NCBI GenBank assembly: GCA_012841485.1
Contig: DUUU01000321.1
Location: forward strand, 1 to 5,999
Direction: 5' to 3'
DNA from: Armatimonadota bacterium
GTDB lineage: Bacteria > Armatimonadota > JAAZEB01
DNA length: 5,999 nucleotides
A program made the position numbers and the translations under genes. The notes below the pieces were generated by a model. It saw only the letters and a program-made list of their open reading frames with translations. It had not been told where the DNA came from and searched no databases. Below are positions 1 to 4,983 of the stretch, piece by piece; position 1 is the first letter of the stretch, and each line of letters starts with the position of its first letter.

Positions 1-937
1 CACCTTCCGCGAGCTGGAGCTGCGCGCGCTAGAGCGGAAAGCGGACGCGCCCTCCTACCAGTTCGCGCTGTTCTCGGACACGCACCTGTCGACGGCGAGC
101 CCCGGCGAGTGGATGAACGTCAAGATGGGGAATGCCACGGCGCCCGAGCTCGCCTCCAACCTCCAATCGCTCGCGAAGGAGGGGATCGACTTTGCGGTCC
201 TGGCCGGCGACATGACGGACCGGGGCACGCGCGAGGATGTTCAGGTGCTCGCTGGCGTCCTCGACAAAGCACCCTTGCCGGTGGCCGGCTGCATTGGCAA
301 CCACGACGCCTACCACTCCTCTTCGCGCCCGGACCTGCTGGAGCTCTGCGGGCGGCTCTTCCCGGGCGACAGAACCGACTACGTGATCCAGAAGCCGCCC
401 CTGCGCTTCATCGTTCTGGATGCCTCGTACTGGCGAACGCCGGAAGGCGACTTCGTGGATCGCTACGATGCGAAAAACGCGCGCGGCATCGGCCTGCGCC
501 CCGCTCAGGTCGAGTGGCTGCGGAAGACGCTGGCCGAGGATACGCGCACGCCCACCGTGGTGGTCTGGCACTACGCGTTCACCAACCGGCGCGGGAACTC
601 GTCGTGCGGCTACAAGCTGCCCGGCGCGATCTGCATGAGCAGCCAGGAGGTGCTTGGAATCCTCGATGCCGCTCCCAACGTGATTGCCACCCTCTGCGGG
701 CACGCGCACTGGAACGAGGTCAACCGCGTCGGGCGGATCACCCATCTCCAGAACCCCGCGTTTACCGAATGGCCGAATGCGTTCCGCGTGTTTCGCGTTT
801 ACCCCGATCGGATGGAGTGGGAGGTGCGGCAGCCGGGCAATCGTGGCTTCATCCGCGAGTCATTCCTGGCGCATAAGGCGCTCTCGTGGATGCTCTCGAC
901 CGGCGAGGGCGACCTTGCCGGCGAGGTGCGCTTCTGA
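1..937 (+). CDS. Calcineurin-like metallophosphoesterase, 3' part (5' end outside window)
   Basis: A hydrolase of the binuclear-metal phosphoesterase superfamily, which cleaves phosphomono- or phosphodiesters. The reading frame is open from base 2 to the TGA at 935-937, giving 311 visible residues. All the family metal and active-site blocks appear in order: D-x-H (SDTH, bases 74-85), GDMTDRG (206-226), GNHD (296-307), a single histidine in VVWHY (560-574) and GHAH (698-709). The first in-frame ATG (113) lies after the essential D-x-H block, so it cannot be the true start; translation begins upstream of the window. The order and spacing of motifs suit the cyclic-nucleotide phosphodiesterase (CpdA/Icc-like) or general Metallophos branch, but the substrate cannot be read from the sequence. 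No signal peptide can be judged because the N-terminus is missing. The next gene is over 400 bases away behind its own promoter, so it is not obviously in the same operon. Confidence 0.93.
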   Translation, partial: TFRELELRALERKADAPSYQFALFSDTHLSTASPGEWMNVKMGNATAPELASNLQSLAKEGIDFAVLAGDMTDRGTREDVQVLAGVLDKAPLPVAGCIGNHDAYHSSSRPDLLELCGRLFPGDRTDYVIQKPPLRFIVLDASYWRTPEGDFVDRYDAKNARGIGLRPAQVEWLRKTLAEDTRTPTVVVWHYAFTNRRGNSSCGYKLPGAICMSSQEVLGILDAAPNVIATLCGHAHWNEVNRVGRITHLQNPAFTEWPNAFRVFRVYPDRMEWEVRQPGNRGFIRESFLAHKALSWMLSTGEGDLAGEVRF

Positions 938-963
938 GCCACGGGGCGGAGCACGGGAGGCAA

Positions 964-982
964 TCACGCGCTTAGCGCGTGA
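964..982. repeat. Perfect palindrome just upstream of the promoter
   Basis: TCACGCGC and GCGCGTGA are perfect 8-base inverted arms around TTA. The element starts 26 bases after the phosphoesterase stop and ends 7 bases before the -35 hexamer at 990. No T-run follows, so it is a poor intrinsic terminator by itself. Its position fits an operator or activator site for the adjacent promoter, or an RNA hairpin protecting the upstream mRNA 3' end. Its role is inference; the symmetry is visible directly. Confidence 0.6.
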
Positions 983-989
983 AACTTCC

Positions 990-1018
990 TTGACACCAAA
1001 GGGGTCTTAGGGTATAGT
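990..1018 (+). promoter_or_regulatory. Sigma-70-type promoter, near consensus
   Basis: The -35 hexamer is TTGACA (990-995), a perfect match. The -10 hexamer is TATAGT (1013-1018), five of six to consensus. The spacer is exactly 17 bases. The site sits in a noticeably AT-richer island within GC-rich surroundings. The predicted transcription start is about 1024-1026. It is the only convincing housekeeping promoter I find in the window. It should drive the structured RNA that follows and, if the terminator at 1178-1209 is bypassed, the gene at 1370. Confidence 0.85.
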
Positions 1019-1025
1019 AGATTTC

Positions 1026-1177
1026 ATGGAGTGGGCGCCGGCCCGCGAGGCTGCAAGGCAGAGCGGCCGGGCCGCCCCAAGGCGATGAACGCGGATGGAT
1101 GGGAGGCTGTGAGGCGAGAGCGCTTGCGGAGGCCGCAGGAGGACTTCTTTCCCTCACATGCTGTCCCGATCCAGTGA
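1026..1177 (+). other. Two tiny overlapping reading frames inside the leader RNA (possible leader peptides)
   Basis: ATG at 1026 opens a 20-codon frame ending at TGA 1086-1088. ATG at 1085 opens a 30-codon frame ending at TGA 1175-1177. They overlap by the four bases ATGA, a layout typical of translational coupling. The first ATG falls almost exactly at the predicted transcription start, so it would be leaderless. The second has only AAGG two bases upstream, which is a poor ribosome site. Both predicted peptides are arginine-rich. The second stop lies in the 3' arm of the stem that competes with the terminator, as expected for translation-dependent attenuation. Short open frames are common by chance in GC-rich DNA, so confidence is low. 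Confidence 0.2.
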
Positions 1178-1209
1178 GGGAGCTCTGGGTTAGACCGGGC
1201 TCCCTTTTT
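1178..1209 (+). terminator. Rho-independent terminator, with overlapping alternative stem
   Basis: GGGAGC (1178-1183) pairs with GCTCCC (1199-1204). The stem continues as CTGG/CCGG after one bulged T (1184), with a six-base loop, and is followed immediately by TTTTT (1205-1209). This is a textbook intrinsic terminator in the + direction; the reverse strand lacks a matching T-run. The 5' arm also forms part of GTGAGGGA (1174-1181), which can instead pair with TCCCTCAC (1150-1157). Forming that stem would take four bases from the terminator, so the site looks like a regulated attenuator upstream of the gene at 1370. Confidence 0.85.
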
Positions 1210-1210
1210 C

Positions 1211-1340
1211 GTCGGTTGGGGGAGAGCCTTCCAGGAAGGTTCTGAGCGCCCTGCCGACTCATTCTCAGCGAACTGACAGAGCGCGAGCAGGCGTAGGATG
1301 AGGCATCCGGTGGGAGGATTCCTGCAATCCGTGCCGGGTG
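1211..1340 (+). other. Structured 5' leader between terminator and next gene
   Basis: Two further hairpin elements are visible. GTCGG (1211-1215) and CCGAC (1254-1258) enclose CCTTCC-A-GGAAGG (1227-1239). CATCCGG (1304-1310) and CCGGGTG (1334-1340) enclose GGATT/AATCC (1316-1330), ending 17 bases before the AAGGAG ribosome site at 1358. They may be part of the leader controlling translation of the downstream gene. No known RNA class is recognised, and their function is inference. Confidence 0.4.
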
Positions 1341-1357
1341 CGGCATCTCGTGACGGG

Positions 1358-1363
1358 AAGGAG
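1358..1363 (+). promoter_or_regulatory. Ribosome binding site that fixes the start at 1370
   Basis: AAGGAG lies six bases before ATG 1370-1372, close to ideal. An upstream in-frame ATG at 1298 has no comparable site and would translate through the 1304-1340 hairpin, so 1370 is preferred. Confidence 0.8.
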
Positions 1364-1369
1364 ACGAGG

Positions 1370-1864
1370 ATGGAACTGAGACGCTTGACTTTGGCGGAGC
1401 TGTCGCAGTACCTGGAGGGCCGAACCCCGGGCCTGCAAGACCTCGAACCGGCGGAGCGCGATTCGGTGGTGCGCATGGCGCGCCGACTCGCCAAGCATGG
1501 CATCGCGTCCCGCTTTATCCTTTCGGCTGTCCGCAACACCGTCGACCTGATGCGCGCCCCCGAGGTGCCGCCCGATCTGGAGCGGCCCGCCGCTGTGGAA
1601 CTCCCTCCAGCCGACGACCGGCAACACGCCGCGCGCCGGTTGAAGAACTATACCCAGGCCACCCTCCGCGAGGCCCGCGCCGCCCGGCGCAGCAACGAGA
1701 TCCGCCACATGCGTGGCGTGCTTCGGGGCATCGATCGCGGTCACCTGCGCGAGACTCTCGGTGACGAAGGCGAGAGCCTCTGCCACGAGATCGACACGGT
1801 TCTGTCGCGTCTGTCCCTCCCTGTGCGCCGCGCCCGGCCGCGCACCCAACGGCTCGCGGCATAG
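1370..1864 (+). CDS. Arginine-rich protein of unknown function, 164 residues
   Basis: I do not recognise this protein. It starts at ATG 1370 behind a strong AAGGAG and ends at TAG 1862-1864. It is predicted mostly helical and cytosolic, with no membrane segment or signal peptide. Residues 1-62 form an amphipathic helical region. Residues 63-83 are a proline- and acid-rich linker. Residues 84-130 are strongly basic and helical, and the tail (151-164) is again arginine-rich. By my count 29 of 164 residues are arginine against only two lysines, which suggests nucleic-acid or ribosome contact; that is inference. A LTLAELSQYL stretch near the N-terminus loosely recalls the first helix of a helix-turn-helix, too weak to call. 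Third codon positions are GC-rich like the neighbours. The gene stands alone after a long structured leader carrying a possible attenuator, so its expression may be tightly controlled. Confidence 0.75.
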   Translation: MELRRLTLAELSQYLEGRTPGLQDLEPAERDSVVRMARRLAKHGIASRFILSAVRNTVDLMRAPEVPPDLERPAAVELPPADDRQHAARRLKNYTQATLREARAARRSNEIRHMRGVLRGIDRGHLRETLGDEGESLCHEIDTVLSRLSLPVRRARPRTQRLAA

Positions 1865-1868
1865 GCCG

Positions 1869-1887
1869 TTCTGAACGCCTTTCAGAA
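1869..1887. repeat. Perfect 7-5-7 inverted repeat after the 164-residue gene
   Basis: TTCTGAA (1869-1875) and TTCAGAA (1881-1887) are perfect inverted arms around five bases, starting five bases after the TAG stop. No T-run follows, so termination would be weak or rho-dependent. It could be a 3' mRNA hairpin or a protein-binding operator for the downstream dehydrogenase gene. Confidence 0.45.
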
Positions 1888-1892
1888 ACCTC

Positions 1893-1981
1893 GGTCGGGT
1901 GGCTCGGGCTGATCGAGCCACCTGCCCGGGTTTCGCGACGGGCCCGACCCACTTGCCACGGGGTGTTCCCCCTCTAGGGGG
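1893..1981 (+). other. Dense inverted repeats upstream of the fusion dehydrogenase (possible structured leader)
   Basis: GGTCGGG (1893-1899) pairs with CCCGACC (1943-1949). It encloses TGGCTCG/CGAGCCA (1900-1906 with 1914-1920) and CCCG/CGGG (1925-1928 with 1939-1942), which together draw a three-way junction. Just downstream, CCCC at 1968-1971 can pair either backward with GGGG (1960-1963) or forward, as CCCCC (1968-1972), with GGGGG (1977-1981); the two are mutually exclusive. The rest of the 358-base gap (1982-2222) shows only GTGCCTGG repeated at 2111 and 2160, the latter inside GTGCCTGGCAC, and no convincing promoter. The frame is open back to 1899 but reads as non-protein-like composition. 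Confidence 0.35.
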
Positions 1982-2210
1982 GGCCGATCACGCCGGCCTG
2001 CTCGGGCCGATGCCCGGATATCAGCAGCGGAGACCGTGTGTCGCGCTCGCTATCTCGCGTTCGGGTAGCGAAGGCGCCTCCCTCAAGCCCCTCGAGCGAA
2101 CTGAAAGCAGGTGCCTGGGCAGCGGGGGCCGAACTCTACCCTGGTGGGATTGTGTTGGCGTGCCTGGCACACCTGCTCGGCGGTGGGCGGCGCGCGATTT
2201 TGTAAGATCA

Positions 2211-2217
2211 GGGGAGA
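2211..2217 (+). promoter_or_regulatory. Ribosome binding site fixing a GTG start at 2223
   Basis: GGGGAGA lies five bases before GTG 2223-2225. Upstream in-frame candidates starting at 1899 have no such site and would add about 108 residues with no dehydrogenase character. A later ATG at 2277 would remove 18 plausible N-terminal residues. Confidence 0.75.
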
Positions 2218-2222
2218 TTGCC

Positions 2223-4805
2223 GTGAGCGATAGGCTGAAGGAGTATCGAGAGAACCCAACGGCGACGCCATCCACGATGTTGGTATGGCCGCTGTACGGA
2301 TCGGGCCTGGAAAACCTGGGCGACGAGGGGAAGCCGGTCGAGATGTGTGTGCCGCAGCCGGGGCCCGATGAACTGCTGGTGCGCGTGGATGCCGCCGGCC
2401 TCTGCTTCAGCGATATCAAGGTTCTGATGCAGGGGGACCAGCACCCGCGCGTCCTGGGGCGCGATATGAAGCGCGACCCGGTGATCCTCGGGCACGAAGC
2501 CTCGGTGACGGTGGTTGCCGTCGGTGAGAACCGCCGCGGGCAATTCAAGCCGGGCGACCGCTTCATCGTTCAGGCGGATGTCTACTATAAGGGCACGAAT
2601 ATGGCCTACGGCTACCAGCTTCCGGGTGCCCTTGAGCAGTTTGGCATCATCCCCAAGGAGATGATCGATGGCGATGAGGGCTGCTATCTGCTGCCGGTGA
2701 AGCCGGAGACCGGCTATGCCGAGGCGGCGCTCTCCGAGCCGTGGGCGTGCGTGGTCGCCAGCTACCGCGCCTCGCATCGGTCGACCCTCCTCAACGGCGG
2801 CGCGCTCTGGGTGGTTGGTGGGCCCGCTGCGGCCAGCGTGCCCGACACGCTGCATGTCAGCCGTGGCCTGGATGCAGACTCGCATCCGCGCGTCGTGGTC
2901 CTCACCGATGTCCCGGCGGCGATTGCCGACCGCCTCGAAGCGCAGGCCAAGGCGGCGGGCGCGACGGTCGTGCGCACCGGGGCGCTTGCCTCGCTGGACC
3001 TGGCGGCACTGAAGGCAGAGCAAACCGGTGGCGCGGGGTTCGATGACATTGTCGCCCTCGGCGCGGATGCGCCGCTGGTCGCGCAGCTGGATACCGTGCT
3101 GGGCAAGCACGGCATCCTCAACCTCGTGGGGGCCGCTCCTGGCGACGCCTATGTCGAAGTGGATGTCGGTCGCATCCACTATGATTTTCTGGTACACCTG
3201 GGCACTCGCGGCGACGACATTGCCGAGGCCTATACGCGCACGCGCTCCTCAGAGCTCATGCCTGGCGGCCGCGCCTGGATCTGTGGCGCGGGTGGCCCGA
3301 TGGGCCAGATGCATGCCCAGCGCGCCGCGGAGAAGCCGGACGGCCCGAGCTTGGTCGTCGTGACCGATATTGATGGCGAGCGTCTGAATGTCGTGCTGGA
3401 GCGTTTCGGCCCGCTGGCGGAAGCGCGCGGCGCAAAGATGGTTGCCCTCAATCCCAAGGAGATGACGCCCGAGGCGTTCGATCAGGCGCTCCGCGATCTG
3501 ACGGACGGCCAGGGATTCACCGATGTCGCGGTGATGGTGCCCGTTCCGGCGGTCATCAGCCACTGCGCCACGCACCTGAGCGAGAAGGGCCTTCTCAACA
3601 TCTTCGCCGGCGTTCCCAAGGGGACGATGGCGCGCGTGCCAGTGCTCGACGCGGCGCGCAAGGATGTGCGCTTTATCGGCACCAGCGGCTCGCGGATCGA
3701 GGATCTGAAGAGCACGCTCGGGGCCACCGAAGCGGGCACGCTCAGCCCCAACCGCTCCGTAGCCGCCATTGGCGGCATCGAGGCGGCGCATGAGGGCCTT
3801 GCCTCGGTCAAGGCGGCGCGCTTCCCGGGCAAGATCGTCATCTTCCCGCAGATCCAGAACTTGCCGCTCACGCCGCTCCCGGAACTGAAGGAGCGCCTTC
3901 CCGAAGTGGCGGCGAAGCTGAGCCCCACTGGTGAGTGGACGCGCGAGGCGGAAGCGGCGCTCTTCGAGACGATGCTCGGTCCGGCGCCAGCGCAGAGGGG
4001 ACCAAAATCCCGCCCCTTTCGTCGACTAGAGGGCCGGACGGCGATGGTGACGGGCGCCGCGCAGGGCCTGGGCGAGGCCCTGGCGTCGCGTCTGGCCGCC
4101 GAGGGGTGCCATGTCGCCGTCGCCGATATCAACGAGGCGAAAGCGGAAGAGACTGCGGCGCGCATCCGTGAGGAGTACGGCGTCCAGGCCCTCGCCTTCG
4201 GCATGGATGTGACGGATGATGCCGAGGTTGGTCAGGTGGTGGATCAGGTCGTGGCGGCCTTCGGCGGGCTGGATGTCATGGTCTGCAACGCGGGCATTCT
4301 CATCGCTGGCGACGCCGTGGAGTTTGACGCGGAGAAATGGCGCAAAGTGATCGATGTCAACCTCATCGGTTACTTCATTACGGCCCGGCATGCCGCGCGC
4401 GTCATGCAAGAGCAGCGCCGCGGGAGCATCATCCAGATCAACTCCAAGTCGGGCAAGAAGGGGAGCTTCAAGAACTCTGCCTACGCCGCCAGCAAGTTCG
4501 GCGGCATCGGCCTCACCCAGAGCCTTGCCCTGGAGATGGCGCCCTTCAACGTGCGCGTCAACTCCGTGTGCCCGGGGAACCTGCTCGACTCGCCGCTATG
4601 GGTGAATAGCCTCTACGAGCAGTACGCCCAGCGCTGGAACCTCACCGTTGAGGAAGTGCGCCGCAAGTACGAGGAGCAGGTGCCCCTCGGCCGTGGCTGC
4701 GCCTACGAGGACGTCGCCAACGTCGTCACCTTCCTCGCGTCGGATGAGTCCTCCTACATGACCGGTCAAGCGATCAACGTCACCGGCGGGCAGGAGATGA
4801 AGTAG
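2223..4805 (+). CDS. Fusion: zinc-type alcohol dehydrogenase (SorE-like) with duplicated Rossmann domain + sorbitol-6-phosphate 2-dehydrogenase-like SDR
   Basis: An 860-residue cytosolic oxidoreductase starting at GTG 2223. Residues 1-192 are the GroES-like catalytic domain of medium-chain zinc dehydrogenases: Cys61 in GLCFSD, His91-Glu92 in GHE and Glu172 in SEP form the catalytic-zinc set, and the four-cysteine structural zinc lobe is absent. Residues 193-340 are a first, degenerate Rossmann unit (GGPAAAS at 199-205). Residues 350-585 are a second, intact one (GAGGPMG, 355-361; Asp382 favours NAD). After a short proline-rich linker, 602-860 form a complete SDR: TGAAQGLG 610-617, NAG 689-691, Asn713, Ser741, Tyr754, Lys758, Asp635. 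The SDR closely matches enterobacterial SrlD/SorD (INSKSGK, KFGGIGLTQSLAL, TGQAINVTGGQ), which oxidise D-sorbitol 6-phosphate to fructose 6-phosphate. The first half recalls L-sorbose-1-phosphate reductase, the preceding step. I see no internal start for a separate SDR. The substrate is inferred by homology; another polyol phosphate is possible. Confidence 0.92.
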   Translation: MSDRLKEYRENPTATPSTMLVWPLYGSGLENLGDEGKPVEMCVPQPGPDELLVRVDAAGLCFSDIKVLMQGDQHPRVLGRDMKRDPVILGHEASVTVVAVGENRRGQFKPGDRFIVQADVYYKGTNMAYGYQLPGALEQFGIIPKEMIDGDEGCYLLPVKPETGYAEAALSEPWACVVASYRASHRSTLLNGGALWVVGGPAAASVPDTLHVSRGLDADSHPRVVVLTDVPAAIADRLEAQAKAAGATVVRTGALASLDLAALKAEQTGGAGFDDIVALGADAPLVAQLDTVLGKHGILNLVGAAPGDAYVEVDVGRIHYDFLVHLGTRGDDIAEAYTRTRSSELMPGGRAWICGAGGPMGQMHAQRAAEKPDGPSLVVVTDIDGERLNVVLERFGPLAEARGAKMVALNPKEMTPEAFDQALRDLTDGQGFTDVAVMVPVPAVISHCATHLSEKGLLNIFAGVPKGTMARVPVLDAARKDVRFIGTSGSRIEDLKSTLGATEAGTLSPNRSVAAIGGIEAAHEGLASVKAARFPGKIVIFPQIQNLPLTPLPELKERLPEVAAKLSPTGEWTREAEAALFETMLGPAPAQRGPKSRPFRRLEGRTAMVTGAAQGLGEALASRLAAEGCHVAVADINEAKAEETAARIREEYGVQALAFGMDVTDDAEVGQVVDQVVAAFGGLDVMVCNAGILIAGDAVEFDAEKWRKVIDVNLIGYFITARHAARVMQEQRRGSIIQINSKSGKKGSFKNSAYAASKFGGIGLTQSLALEMAPFNVRVNSVCPGNLLDSPLWVNSLYEQYAQRWNLTVEEVRRKYEEQVPLGRGCAYEDVANVVTFLASDESSYMTGQAINVTGGQEMK

Positions 4806-4836
4806 CCCTCGGGGTGTGGAAATCCCGCATTCCGGA

Positions 4837-4874
4837 GGCACCGCAGGCGTTTCGCCTGGCGGAGTTTCGGTGCC
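4837..4874 (+). repeat. Nested inverted repeat sharing an arm with the terminator
   Basis: GGCACCG (4837-4843) can pair with CGGTGCC (4868-4874), enclosing a perfect CAGGCG-TTT-CGCCTG hairpin (4844-4858). The CGGTGCC arm is also the start of the left arm of the terminator hairpin at 4869-4901, so the two structures exclude each other. It may be just a 3' UTR fold, or an element affecting read-through into the SDR gene at 4984. Confidence 0.45.
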
Positions 4875-4910
4875 GGATGGCGCTGGGCGCCATCCGGCAC
4901 CAGCCATTTT
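4869..4910 (+). terminator. Probable intrinsic terminator after the fusion gene
   Basis: GGTGCCGGATGGCGC (4869-4883) and its perfect reverse complement (4887-4901) form a 15-base-pair stem with a three-base loop. A short T-run, ATTTT (4906-4910), follows after four bases. The stem is very strong but the T-tract is short and displaced, so termination may be partial, allowing some read-through into the SDR gene at 4984. Confidence 0.6.
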
Positions 4911-4983
4911 GGTCAACCGGGGGCGCCCTGATGAGCGGCCGCGATGAAGCGGAGCAAATGGCGCCGCCGAGGGTGGAGAGAAG

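Larger units (their letters stand above)
1025..1209 (+). ncRNA. Putative structured RNA or attenuated leader, about 185 nt, class unknown
   Basis: The span is bounded by a near-consensus promoter and a rho-independent terminator and holds no long reading frame. Several stems are visible. GGGC (1033-1036) pairs with GCCC (1074-1077), and GGCCCG (1040-1045) pairs with CGGGCC (1068-1073); both enclose a small CTGC/GCAG hairpin (1051-1061). CTTGCGG and CCGCAGG flank an AGG loop near 1122-1138. TCCCTCAC (1150-1157) pairs with GTGAGGGA (1174-1181), which shares bases with the terminator stem. I looked for hallmarks of 6S, SRP, tmRNA, RNase P and T-box RNAs and of the common cobalamin, SAM, TPP, FMN and fluoride riboswitches, and recognised none. 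It could be a small regulatory RNA or the 5' leader of the gene at 1370 controlled by premature termination. Confidence 0.6.

Noticed and set aside
1273..1299. Second promoter (CTGACA ... TAGGAT) for the 1370 gene
   Set aside because: The spacer is only 15 bases and the -10 matches poorly; far weaker than the promoter at 990-1018.
1298..1369. Earlier start (ATG 1298) for the arginine-rich protein
   Set aside because: No ribosome site upstream, and the extension overlaps the 1304-1340 hairpin; ATG 1370 has an ideal AAGGAG.
1025..1369. Match to RNase P RNA, tmRNA, 6S RNA, SRP RNA or a T-box leader
   Set aside because: The size is within range for some, but the conserved blocks (for example tRNA-like ends, the T-box specifier-side motif, 5'-3' closing stem of 6S) could not be found by eye.
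1265..1921. Long minus-strand frame opposite the 1370-1864 gene
   Set aside because: Typical GC-rich shadow frame: no ribosome site or recognisable domain, and the + frame has clear start signals.
1899..2222. N-terminal extension of the fusion dehydrogenase back to ATG 1899
   Set aside because: The frame is open, but the predicted 108 residues are compositionally unlike a folded domain, the stretch is full of inverted repeats, and a good ribosome site points to GTG 2223.
2208..3197. Long minus-strand frame of about 330 codons opposite the fusion gene
   Set aside because: It overlaps the strongly motif-supported dehydrogenase and has no domain features of its own.
3994..4009. Relic ribosome site (AGAGGGGA) at the fusion junction, suggesting a separate SDR gene start
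   Set aside because: No ATG, GTG or TTG in the SDR frame follows at a usable distance, and the frame runs continuously through the linker.
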